Program-made: the position numbers and the translations under genes | Origin: Rubritepida sp. | GTDB lineage: Bacteria > Pseudomonadota > Alphaproteobacteria > Acetobacterales > Acetobacteraceae | NCBI GenBank assembly: GCA_028291485.1 | Contig: JAQGHZ010000545.1 | Location: 1 to 16,967 of the forward strand | Length of the DNA stretch: 16,967 nucleotides | Direction: 5' to 3' | Notes under the pieces: generated by a model | What the model saw: the letters and a program-made list of their open reading frames with translations, nothing else | Databases searched by the model: none | Told to the model about the DNA's origin: nothing | In this document: piece by piece, positions 8,738 through 14,772 of the stretch | How the letters are laid out: each line of letters begins with the position of its first letter | Numbering within the stretch: the stretch's first letter is position 1

Positions 8738-9383
8738 ATGCAGAGTCTCACGGAACGACATGAGAAATCCGTCGCCTTCCTGCGCAATGTCGATGCGGAC
8801 TGGGCGCGGCTTGTCGAGCTCATCGGGCCCTGTGGCCACGATCCGCAAGCGGCGCGCGAGCCCTATGAAGCGCTCGTGCGTGCGATCGCCTACCAGCAGC
8901 TGACGGCAAAGGCCGGGGGATGCGATGATCGGCCGTCTGAAGGCCCTGTTCCCAGAAGCGGAGTTCCCGACGCCGCAGGACATCGTCGGGTCGGATTTCG
9001 ATGCCATGCGCAGCTGCGGCTTTTCGGCAAGCAAAGTTGCCACCATCAAGGCTATCGCGGCCGGCGCGCTCTCTGGCCTAGTCCCCCCAGGTCGCATTGC
9101 CGTGCATATGACGGACGATCTGTTGATCGAGCGCACCGTCACGATCAAGGGCATCGGCCGTTGGACGGTCGAGATGCTGCTCATGTACTCGCTCGAGCGC
9201 ACGGACATCCTGCCCGCCGACGATTTTGGTGTGCGGGAAGGCTACCGCGCGCTGAAAGCGCTGCCGCAGGCGCCGACGCCCAAGGAGCTTCGCGCCATTG
9301 GCACGGCCTGGGCGCCGCATCGAACCGTCGCTTCCTGGTATCTGTGGCGAATGCCCCGTGAGCGCGGCAAGATGCTGGCATGA
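8738..9383 (+). pseudogene. alkA: AlkA-type 3-methyladenine DNA glycosylase II, frameshifted
   Basis: Two overlapping frames together make one HhH-GPD glycosylase of about 214 residues. Frame one (ATG 8738) gives the N-terminal part through YEALVRAIAYQQLTAKAG. The second frame picks up at DAMIGRLKALFPEAEFP and continues to TGA 9381-9383. They meet at a run of five G (8915-8919); four G would restore the frame exactly. The rejoined protein has the hairpin-helix-hairpin IKGIGRWTVEMLL (about residues 136-148) and the catalytic Asp in LPADDFGVREGYR (second Asp, about residue 162), which excises 3-methylated purines and similar lesions. It lies between ada (7-base gap) and the next gene (ATGA overlap). 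No other lesion is seen, so a sequencing error, a recent mutation or slippage-based variation all remain possible. Confidence 0.88.
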
Positions 9384-10063
9384 CGTCCAGTGCTGGATCC
9401 GCCTTGGTTCTCGCAGAGGCGAGGGGGCGGCCCCTGCAGAACCGCGTGACGCCCTGGGGCGATGTGGTGGCGATTGCCTTGCGCGGCATGTTCACCGGCA
9501 ATCGCGGCATCATCCATGACCCGGCCACCAAGACGCTCCTGACGCGTCGCTGGGCGAGCAAGGCATGGCTCGTCTGCAGCTGCAGCTACAAGGACTATCG
9601 ACGCGACGTGATGGCGCGGCGCAGCTGGACGGAGCTCTTTTTCTACGATGAGGCGGTTGCCCTGGCGGCGGGGCACCGCCCCTGCTTCCTGTGCCGGCGC
9701 AGTCGAGCGGAGGATTTTCGTGCCGCTTGGGCGAGCGGCTCTGGGTCCGCGCTTCCCGCGGCCCCCGCACTGGACGAGATCCTCCATGGTGAGCGACTGG
9801 AACGCGGCCGCAAGCGGGTCCACGCCCCAAACGCCGCCGCCAAAGATTTGCCGCCGGGCACGATGATCCAGATGAAGGGCTCTGCCTGGACCATCGTCGA
9901 TGGCTGGGCCTGGCGCTGGACGGACGCCGGCTACGACGGCGCAGAGCGGGCGGAGGACTATGAGGGCCTGCTGACACCGCCTTCGACGATGCGGGCGCTA
10001 CGGGCCGGCTATCGTCCTGAGCTCCACCCTGGGCTTGTCGTGGCACGCGGGGATCGCTCATGA
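9380..10063 (+). CDS. Conserved-looking Cys-rich protein of unknown function, between alkA and alkB
   Basis: I cannot assign a family. The 227-residue protein starts in an ATGA overlap with alkA and ends in an ATGA overlap with alkB, so it is translationally coupled to both and should be made with them. It carries two cysteine pairs, CSC (Cys66, Cys68) in WLVCSCSYKDYRR and CFLC (Cys102, Cys105) in AGHRPCFLCRR, with His99 nearby, which could form a zinc site. Conserved-looking segments include TRRWASKAWLVCSC, WTELFFYDEAVALAAGHRP, and a C-terminal beta-rich part with PPGTMIQMKGSAWTIVDGWA. There is no signal peptide or membrane segment, so it is cytoplasmic. Its position inside an ada-alkA-X-alkB operon suggests a role in repair or signalling of alkylation damage; this is inference from context only. 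Confidence 0.8.
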   Translation: MTSSAGSALVLAEARGRPLQNRVTPWGDVVAIALRGMFTGNRGIIHDPATKTLLTRRWASKAWLVCSCSYKDYRRDVMARRSWTELFFYDEAVALAAGHRPCFLCRRSRAEDFRAAWASGSGSALPAAPALDEILHGERLERGRKRVHAPNAAAKDLPPGTMIQMKGSAWTIVDGWAWRWTDAGYDGAERAEDYEGLLTPPSTMRALRAGYRPELHPGLVVARGDRS

Positions 10064-10701
10064 GCGATCTCTTCCCGACCCTCGACCCGCGCCGGGAAGC
10101 GATGGGGCAGGGCGCGGTCCTCCTTCGTGGCAAGGCGCTATCCCTCGAAGCCGAGATCCTGACGGCATTGAAGAACATCACGGCTCAAGCGCCGTTTCGG
10201 CGCATGACGACACCGGGCGGATTCCTGATGTCGGTGGCCATGACCAATTGCGGTTCCGCGGGCTGGGTGACGGATCGCACTGGCTATCGGTACGACCGGA
10301 TCGATCCGGAGACGGGGCGGCCATGGCCGTCGCTGCCACCGGCCTTCCTCCAGCTGGCGGCGCAGGCTGCGGCGGAGGCCGGCTATGAGGATTTCCGCCC
10401 GGACGCCTGCCTCATCAACCGCTATGAACCCGGCGCGCGCCTCTCGCTCCATCAGGACAAGAACGAGCGGGACTACGCCCATCCCATCGTGTCGGTGTCG
10501 CTGGGGCTGCCGGCGACATTCCAATTCGGCGGCCCGAAGCGGACGGACCCCGTTCGCAAATTTGCGCTGCGCCACGGTGACGTCGCCGTGTGGGGCGGGC
10601 CGTCGCGCCTCTTCTTTCATGGCGTCCCGGAGCTCAAGGACGGCGAGCATGAGACGCTCGGGCGTATGCGGATCAACCTGACTTTCAGGGGCGCCCTGTA
10701 A
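10060..10701 (+). CDS. alkB: AlkB: 2-oxoglutarate/Fe(II)-dependent DNA demethylase
   Basis: The product is 213 residues, nearly the same length as E. coli AlkB, with the key residues at the same numbers. The iron ligands are His131 and Asp133 in SLHQDKNERD and His187 in FFHGVPEL. The 2-oxoglutarate-binding arginines are Arg204 and Arg210 in RINLTFRGA. The NRYEPGARLSLHQD motif is typical. The enzyme oxidises the methyl group of 1-methyladenine and 3-methylcytosine in single-stranded DNA or RNA, releasing formaldehyde. It is the last gene of the ada operon, coupled by an ATGA overlap to the gene before. Transcription from the ada promoter is expected; a separate motif (10725) follows for the next unit. 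Confidence 0.96.
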   Translation: MSDLFPTLDPRREAMGQGAVLLRGKALSLEAEILTALKNITAQAPFRRMTTPGGFLMSVAMTNCGSAGWVTDRTGYRYDRIDPETGRPWPSLPPAFLQLAAQAAAEAGYEDFRPDACLINRYEPGARLSLHQDKNERDYAHPIVSVSLGLPATFQFGGPKRTDPVRKFALRHGDVAVWGGPSRLFFHGVPELKDGEHETLGRMRINLTFRGAL

Positions 10702-10724
10702 GCGCGTGGCCCGCCAGGGACTTC

Positions 10725-10753
10725 GCTTTTGAAAGCAAGATTCGGAGTGCTCG
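10725..10753 (+). promoter_or_regulatory. Ada-box-like motif, copy C (upstream of 83-aa gene)
   Basis: GCTTTTGAAAGCAAGA followed by TTCGGAGTGCTCG, sharing TTGAAAGCAAG exactly with copy D. It lies 24 bases after the alkB stop and ends 107 bases before ATG 10861, pointing at that gene. Confidence 0.68.
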
Positions 10754-10860
10754 CAATCGCCTCCGAATGCTGAGCTGCGAGGCCCGTGACGCCTGCCTCC
10801 CAAGGGCGGGACACCCCGCCGCCTCCGGGCATATCGCCATTTACGAAGGGTTCTTGATCC

Positions 10861-11112
10861 ATGTTTTTGACGGGTGGGCGGCCAATGAAGGCGCAGCGAG
10901 AAGCGCTGTGCGGCATGGTTTCCGCTAGCGACATCATCGCGGCACGCACGCATGAGGATCCGGCCAAAGCGAAGGTGATGACCTATTTTGGCCAGCTCGT
11001 CAGTGATGGCTTCGCGGAGTGGGAGCTGCTCGAGAGCGGCGATATCGAATTGCGGTTTCAGAGCGGGGAAATTTTCCACCTCGCCGATACCGCGCTCACG
11101 CGCGTCGCGTGA
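10861..11112 (+). CDS. Small protein of unknown function (83 aa) under its own Ada-box-like motif
   Basis: I do not recognise a family. ATG 10861 gives 83 residues; ATG 10885 (75 residues, MKAQREALCGM) is an alternative with GGTGGG just upstream. The sequence is soluble and acidic in its second half: a helical part (SASDIIAARTHEDPAKAKVM), then EWELLESGDIELRFQSGEIFHL, a strand-turn-strand pattern, then ADTALTRVA. There are no cysteine pairs and no recognisable enzyme motif. Codon use matches its neighbours. It has its own upstream motif (10725), and a degenerate second motif for the next gene begins at its stop codon. I infer it belongs to the Ada regulon; a helper or small regulator is possible but unproven. 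Confidence 0.65.
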   Translation: MFLTGGRPMKAQREALCGMVSASDIIAARTHEDPAKAKVMTYFGQLVSDGFAEWELLESGDIELRFQSGEIFHLADTALTRVA

Positions 11113-11131
11113 TTTGGAAAGCAATCACGGA
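11111..11131 (+). promoter_or_regulatory. Degenerate Ada-box-like half copy (D')
   Basis: GATTTGGAAAGCAATCACGG resembles the motif's left half with one inserted base. Its GCAA lies 25 bases upstream of the GCAA in the perfect copy D, so the two could form a tandem operator before the second methyltransferase gene. Confidence 0.4.
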
Positions 11132-11135
11132 ATAT

Positions 11136-11164
11136 CAATTTGAAAGCAAGGAGCGGAGTTCGAA
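11136..11164 (+). promoter_or_regulatory. Ada-box-like operator, copy D (second methyltransferase gene)
   Basis: This is the best copy: AAT at 11137-11139, six bases TTGAAA, then GCAA at 11146-11149 give an exact AAT-N6-GCAA Ada box, followed by GGAGCGGAGTTCG. It ends 52 bases before ATG 11217 and is therefore well placed to act just upstream of a -35 region. Confidence 0.75.
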
Positions 11165-11216
11165 TGGTTCGTCACGAATCTACTGTCGCTCAACATCAAG
11201 CGACGGAGGCATGGAC

Positions 11217-11786
11217 ATGGCCAATCTCGAATCAAGCAGGACGGTAACACGGAAAATGCCCGCCCCTTCTCCCAATGACGCCCTGGCGCGCGACATCGCG
11301 TACACGATCGGCGCTTCTGAGCTCGGCCAGGTTCTGGTGGCTCGCTCGGCCGACGGCATTTGCGCAATCCTCATCGACGCGGATCCCGATACGCTCAAGG
11401 CCGATCTGGCCGAGCGGTTTTCGGGACAGGTGAGCGGAAGCGACGACATCCGCCTGAAGGACGATCTCGCTCAAGTGGTGCGCGCGATCGCGGCGCCGCG
11501 CGAAAGCCTCGATCTGAAGCTCGACCTCCGTGGGACGCCGTTTCAGCGGCGCGTCTGGGCAGCCCTTCGTGCCATTCCGGCCGGTGAGACAGTGACCTAT
11601 TCCGAACTGGCTCGCCGCATCGGCGTGCCGAGCGCCGTGCGCGCGGTCGCGAGCGCCTGTGCGTCGAACGCGATCGCTCTGGCTGTGCCGTGCCACCGTG
11701 TGATCCGCAGTGACGGTTCGCTGTCCGGCTATCGCTGGGGCGTGGAGCGTAAGCGGACCCTGATCGCGAAGGAGGCCCTGTCGTGA
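11217..11786 (+). CDS. Second O6-methylguanine-DNA methyltransferase (Ada C-terminal type)
   Basis: The 189-residue protein is a stand-alone methyltransferase domain after a short, Ser/Pro-containing leader. The acceptor is Cys159 in LAVPCHRVIRSDGSLSGYRW. The arginine finger lies in SAVRAVASACASN, and the helix-turn-helix region in TVTYSELARRIGVP. It transfers methyl groups from O6-methylguanine irreversibly to itself. ATG 11217 is preferred to ATG 11211 because GGAGG (11205-11209) then has 7-base spacing. It resembles the C-terminal domain of the Ada protein encoded 2.5 kb upstream more than it does E. coli Ogt, suggesting domain duplication. It overlaps the following oxygenase gene by GTGA, so the two form an operon behind the best Ada-box-like site in the window. 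Confidence 0.93.
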   Translation: MANLESSRTVTRKMPAPSPNDALARDIAYTIGASELGQVLVARSADGICAILIDADPDTLKADLAERFSGQVSGSDDIRLKDDLAQVVRAIAAPRESLDLKLDLRGTPFQRRVWAALRAIPAGETVTYSELARRIGVPSAVRAVASACASNAIALAVPCHRVIRSDGSLSGYRWGVERKRTLIAKEALS

Positions 11787-12526
11787 AGGCCGCCTTCGCA
11801 ATGCCGCTGGCGACCGTTTCGCCGGCGGCTGCCCGGGTCGAATCTTACGACTGGGTGAAACTCACTGCCGAGCTCAACAACCAGGGCTGCGTCATTCTCG
11901 AGAAGTTGCTCAGCCCGGATCAGTGTCAGCAGATTGCCGGCCTCTACCCGCAGGAAGAGCATTTCCGCAGCCAGGTGCACATGGCTCGTCATGGGTTCGG
12001 GAAAGGGGAATATCGCTATTTCAAATATCCCCTGCCCGACTTGATCGGCGGCTTGCGCACGGCGCTTTATCCGCGCCTGGCAGCGGTGGCCAATGAGTGG
12101 AACACCCGCATGGGTATCGGCCTTCAATACCCGCGCGATCACGTTTCCTTCCTGGAGCAATGCCATGCCGAGGGACAGACGCGCCCTACGCCGCTCCTGC
12201 TGCAGTACGTCCCCGGCGACTACAACTGCCTGCACCAGGATCTCTATGGCGAGCTGGCCTTCCCGATTCAGGTGGCAATCCTGCTGTCCGAGCCTGGAAG
12301 CGACTTCACGGGCGGCGAGTTCGTGCTGACGGAGCAACGGCCACGAATGCAGAGCCGCGCAGAGGTCGTGCCGCTGAGGCAAGGCGATGCCGTCGCCTTC
12401 GCGGTCCATAACCGGCCCGTTCAAGGCTCCAAGGGCACATATCGCGTCAATCTGCGCCACGGCGTGAGCCGCCTCCGTTCCGGGATGCGGCACACCGTGG
12501 GCATCATCTTCCACGACGCGAAATAG
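11783..12526 (+). CDS. 2OG-Fe(II) oxygenase (COG3826-like), coupled to methyltransferase gene
   Basis: The GTG start overlaps the previous stop (GTGA); the frame is open and 247 residues long. It has a prolyl-hydroxylase-like jelly-roll pattern: iron ligands His151 and Asp153 in DYNCLHQDLYGELAFP, and the distal His226 with Arg236 in NLRHGVSRLRSGMRHTVG, fitting the H-x(9)-R spacing of the 2OG fold. FTGGEFVLTEQRPR is the usual conserved strand between them. It is not AlkB: the lid and Arg motif of AlkB are missing. Its product is unknown, though demethylation of a nucleic acid or protein is plausible given its operon with a methyltransferase. It should be cytoplasmic and induced together with the preceding gene. 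Confidence 0.88.
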   Translation: MKAAFAMPLATVSPAAARVESYDWVKLTAELNNQGCVILEKLLSPDQCQQIAGLYPQEEHFRSQVHMARHGFGKGEYRYFKYPLPDLIGGLRTALYPRLAAVANEWNTRMGIGLQYPRDHVSFLEQCHAEGQTRPTPLLLQYVPGDYNCLHQDLYGELAFPIQVAILLSEPGSDFTGGEFVLTEQRPRMQSRAEVVPLRQGDAVAFAVHNRPVQGSKGTYRVNLRHGVSRLRSGMRHTVGIIFHDAK

Positions 12527-12535
12527 CGGCCGATC

Positions 12536-12561
12536 GCCGCCCGGGCTTCAGCCTGGGCGGC
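12536..12561 (+). terminator. GC-rich hairpin after the oxygenase gene
   Basis: GCCGCCCGGGC, loop TTCA, GCCTGGGCGGC forms an 11-bp stem with one mismatch, starting 10 bases after the stop codon. There is no T-run, so it may be only an mRNA-stabilising or pausing hairpin between the operon and the third methyltransferase gene. Confidence 0.4.
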
Positions 12562-12611
12562 CGCCGGAGTGGGGAGACCCACACCTCCCCCCTTTGAGTG
12601 ACCCATTATCG

Positions 12612-13142
12612 ATGGAAGCGACGTCCATGCGCGAAGTCATTCGCTATGCCTGGGGCGCGAGTTCCCTTGGCCGATTCCTCGTCGCCACCTCCGACACAGG
12701 CATTGTGGCATTTGAACTTGGCTCCCGGACTATTGCCATGGTCGCCGGCCTGGCCGCCCGCTTTCCGGATGCCGAGATCGTCGCGGATCCGGAGGCTCTG
12801 CGCGACCTCCTGATCCGACTGAAGGAGCTCGTCGACGCCCCCTCCTTAGACTATGACCTGGCGATCGACCCTCGTGGCAGCGCCTATGAGCTGCAGGTCT
12901 GGGCGCTCCTGCGCGAAATACCGCCGGGGAAGACCACCCACTACGGGGCCCTGGCCGCGCGCATGGGAACGCGAGATGCGCGCGAGGTGACGGCGGCCAT
13001 TGGCGCTAACCCGATTGCCATTCTCATCCCCTGCCATCGTGTCATCAAAAAGGACGGATCGATTTCAGGCTATCGCTGGGGCGCGCAACGCAAACGCGCC
13101 CTGCTCGAGCGGGAGAGCGCCGTGGTGCCGCGGCTGCTTTGA
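12612..13142 (+). CDS. Third O6-methylguanine-DNA methyltransferase-like protein
   Basis: The frame opens at TTG 12594; ATG 12612 (176 residues) or ATG 12627 are more likely starts, and no strong ribosome binding site decides between them. The acceptor Cys141 lies in IAILIPCHRVIKKDGSISGY, and the arginine finger in RDAREVTAAIGANP aligns with that of human AGT (R-x-V, then N-P before I-P-C-H-R). Otherwise it is more divergent from Ada than the protein at 11217, for example TTHYGALAARMG in the recognition helix region. It lacks the N-Ada zinc domain. No good Ada-box-like motif precedes it, so it may be read through from the upstream operon. A hairpin 13183-13205 ends the unit. Confidence 0.85.
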   Translation: MEATSMREVIRYAWGASSLGRFLVATSDTGIVAFELGSRTIAMVAGLAARFPDAEIVADPEALRDLLIRLKELVDAPSLDYDLAIDPRGSAYELQVWALLREIPPGKTTHYGALAARMGTRDAREVTAAIGANPIAILIPCHRVIKKDGSISGYRWGAQRKRALLERESAVVPRLL

Positions 13143-13182
13143 TCGCCGACATCGAGATCACCCCAGAGCGTGACGAGAAAAG

Positions 13183-13205
13183 GGCCTGAGACGCTGTCTC
13201 AGGCC
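13183..13205. terminator. Bidirectional terminator between convergent genes
   Basis: GGCCTGAGAC, loop GCT, GTCTCAGGCC is a perfect 10-bp stem with A-rich sequence on the left (GAAAAG) and ACTTTCAT on the right. It lies between the third methyltransferase gene (+) and SnoaL-like gene 2 (-), and could serve both strands; on the minus strand it is followed by TTTTC. Confidence 0.75.
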
Positions 13206-13233
13206 ACTTTCATATTGGACATCCGAGCGAGCG

Positions 13234-13722
13234 TCAGGCGACCGGCGTCACGAGGCCCAGCGCCAAGCCGCCCGTGATCGGACGGAGCTTCGCTTTGCGC
13301 GCGGACGGCCACACTGCCTCTTCCGCGATTTTGCCATCGACAAGGCGCACGGCACTATGACCGGCGATCACCACGTGGCGCCCTGACGCGGCCGGCAGAG
13401 GGCCGATATGGAAATCCGCGTAGGCCGGGCCCGTGTGCAGTCCGCTGCCTTCCCATCGCGCGACGACGATATCTCGATCGGCGATCAGCGAACCGATCCG
13501 CCGAAACTCGAAATCTGGGAAGGCCTCCCGGAACTCGGCCATGAACTCCTTGATCGCCTGGGGTCCCTGCCGGGGATTTTCCTCGGAATATTGGAGGAGC
13601 ACGTCTGGGGTAGCGATCTCGTCGACGATGCTGATGTCGCATGGGTTGCCCCAGAGGCGCGTGTACCAGCGGCCGACGACGGCCTTGTTGAGCATTTCGA
13701 TGTCCACGATGCGCCTCGCCAT
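13234..13722 (-). CDS. SnoaL-like (NTF2-fold) protein 2, with unusual C-terminus
   Basis: The 162-residue product is related to the proteins at 6841 and 13845 over its first ~130 residues: LNKAVVGRWYTRLWGNP, then IKEFMAEFREAFPDFEFRR, and GLHTGPAYADFHIGPLPAASG, the SnoaL-like core. The C-terminus differs: after GKIAEE, where the paralogues read GL-x-DGV-x-A and QLGL, it has a basic insert (WPSARKAKLRP) and ends GGLALGLVTPVA. No frame change restores the family ending, so this looks like local rearrangement. ATG 13722 has no strong ribosome binding site. An Ada-box-like motif (13788-13816) points at it and ends 65 bases upstream. Substrate unknown; the orientation towards the terminator at 13183 indicates a single-gene unit. 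Confidence 0.8.
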   Translation of the reverse strand: MARRIVDIEMLNKAVVGRWYTRLWGNPCDISIVDEIATPDVLLQYSEENPRQGPQAIKEFMAEFREAFPDFEFRRIGSLIADRDIVVARWEGSGLHTGPAYADFHIGPLPAASGRHVVIAGHSAVRLVDGKIAEEAVWPSARKAKLRPITGGLALGLVTPVA

Positions 13723-13787
13723 GTTGCCTTGGAGGCGTCGCGATCAGATCCCGACGCCATGGCCAACTCTGATCGCCGCACATGCCC

Positions 13788-13816
13788 GTCGAACTCCGGT
13801 TCCTCTCATCAAATCG
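13788..13816 (-). promoter_or_regulatory. Ada-box-like motif, copy G (upstream of SnoaL-like gene 2)
   Basis: On the minus strand: CGATTTGATG, AGAGG, AAC, CGGAGTTCGAC. The left half (GATTTGA) and the right half (CGGAGTTCG) match well, but GCAAG is replaced by AGAGG, so binding may be weaker. It ends 65 bases before ATG 13722. Confidence 0.5.
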
Positions 13817-13844
13817 GAAACCGGGTGCGCGCGCATCGCCGCCT

Positions 13845-14315
13845 TTACTCGAAGGGCTGGGCTGCCAGGGACACCTTCATCAAGCCGAGCTGCTGGAAAG
13901 CAGCCACGCCATCGGCGAGCCCCAGCTCCGTTGCAATCCGGCCGCCCTGGATGCGGAAGACACTGGTGCCATGGTACTGCATGGCACGGCCCGTCGCCGC
14001 CGGCAGCGCGCCCACGGCAAACTCCGCCGGCGCGCCGGTATGTGACCCATGTGCTTTCCAGCGCACCACCACCTGTTGGCGCTCGGAGATCAGATCCGGA
14101 TCGAAGGACAGCCGGAAATCCGGAAACGAGGCCCGCAGGCCGGTCATGAAATCCCGGATGGCTGCGTGGCCGCGCCGCGGCATGTGCGACGTATGGAAGA
14201 GCACCATGTCGCGCGCCGCAAAATCCTCGACCACCTGAGGGTCGTAGTGCTCACCCCAGAACTTCACGAACCATCGCCGAACGATGTCCTTGTTATCTTG
14301 TTCCTGGCTGAACAT
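13845..14315 (-). CDS. SnoaL-like (NTF2-fold) protein 3
   Basis: The frame is open to 14447, but ATG 14315 is chosen because GAGGAG lies about 7 bases upstream and the paralogues start at the same relative point (MFSQEQDNKDIVRRWF versus MSKEDDNKAVVVKWF). The 156-residue product keeps the SnoaL-like core: GHAAIRDFMTGLRASFPDFR, then SHTGAPAEFAVGALPAATG, a strand with VFRIQGGRI, and GLADGVAAFQQLGLMK. It is more diverged from proteins 1 and 2 than they are from each other in the middle part (FHTSHMPRRG). Two Ada-box-like motifs (14386-14414 and 14426-14454) point at it. Function unknown; the shared motif suggests induction by alkylation damage. Confidence 0.85.
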   Translation of the reverse strand: MFSQEQDNKDIVRRWFVKFWGEHYDPQVVEDFAARDMVLFHTSHMPRRGHAAIRDFMTGLRASFPDFRLSFDPDLISERQQVVVRWKAHGSHTGAPAEFAVGALPAATGRAMQYHGTSVFRIQGGRIATELGLADGVAAFQQLGLMKVSLAAQPFE

Positions 14316-14385
14316 GCGAGTCTCCTCGATAAGTCGCCGCGGCTCGTCGTCCGCGCGTCGATAGAGGTGCGGACCTTCGCGTGAG

Positions 14386-14414
14386 GACGAACTCCGCTTC
14401 TTGCTCCTGATCAC
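14386..14414 (-). promoter_or_regulatory. Ada-box-like motif, copy E (proximal, SnoaL-like gene 3)
   Basis: On the minus strand: GTGATCAGGA, GCAAG, AAG, CGGAGTTCGTC. The GCAAG and CGGAGTTCG parts match the consensus exactly; the left half is diverged. It ends 70 bases before ATG 14315 and lies 40 bases from copy F. Confidence 0.6.
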
Positions 14415-14425
14415 GTTTTTCCTGA

Positions 14426-14454
14426 CCTCAGCTCCGATTCTTGCCACTCAAATC
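14426..14454 (-). promoter_or_regulatory. Ada-box-like motif, copy F (distal, SnoaL-like gene 3)
   Basis: On the minus strand: GATTTGAGTG, GCAAG, AAT, CGGAGCTGAGG. The left half matches the consensus well. It forms a tandem with copy E at 40-base spacing, close to four helical turns, which would place two proteins on the same DNA face. Confidence 0.55.
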
Positions 14455-14457
14455 CAA

Positions 14458-14772
14458 ATCGCCCGAACGCGATGACAGAGGTGATCTTGCAAGCGCGTCG
14501 GCAATGTTAATTGGGCCATGATGGTCAGCCCACGCAGCTCACCAAAGAAGAAGGCCTCCCAAGGCCGACCATGGCCTCGGCGAGGCGGATGCAGACCAAC
14601 ATCTGATCACTATCACTGAGCCGGTGGCGCTGGTCGGCTCAACCATCGCGGCCGATCGGTCGGACTCAACGATGGGACCGCTGGTCGCGAAGGTCTGGGA
14701 CCTACAGTCGCTGTGGACCCGCTACTGCTGAATCCTGACGGGGCGCTTGGCGGGATGAGGCTTTGCATGGGG
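14458..14772. other. Spacer of 315 bases without a confident gene
   Basis: No complete gene, RNA or terminator was recognised. One plus-strand frame (about 14606-14731) ends in GPLVAKVWDLQSLWTRYC and then TGA; the VWDL-x(2)-L-x(3)-Y pattern is reminiscent of the C-terminal region of PaaX-type regulators, but the match is short and no start is visible. It marks the border between the alkylation island and the decayed ATPase/IS region. Confidence 0.35.

Noticed and set aside
8957..8972. CAGAAGCGGAGTTCCC resembles the right half of the Ada-box-like motif
   Set aside because: It lies inside alkA coding sequence (Glu-Ala-Glu-Phe-Pro), lacks the GCAAG part and has no gene start after it.
7802..9208. 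468-codon open frame on the minus strand
   Set aside because: It is antisense to ada and alkA, whose protein motifs are unmistakable; the product has no protein-like pattern and reflects GC-rich codon bias.
11019..11216. N-terminal extension of the second methyltransferase frame back to 11019
   Set aside because: It overlaps the 83-aa gene and crosses the operator motif; GGAGG before ATG 11217 and the homology limits support the shorter form.
12564..12576. GCCGGAGTGGGGA before the third methyltransferase gene as another motif copy
   Set aside because: The GCAAG and GATTTGAAA parts are absent; the sequence belongs to the GC-rich hairpin region.
13788..13816. GGAAC in copy G as a -35 of the general stress sigma factor EcfG
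   Set aside because: GGAAC occurs in this copy only, the other copies lack it, and no GTT -10 at the required spacing is shared.
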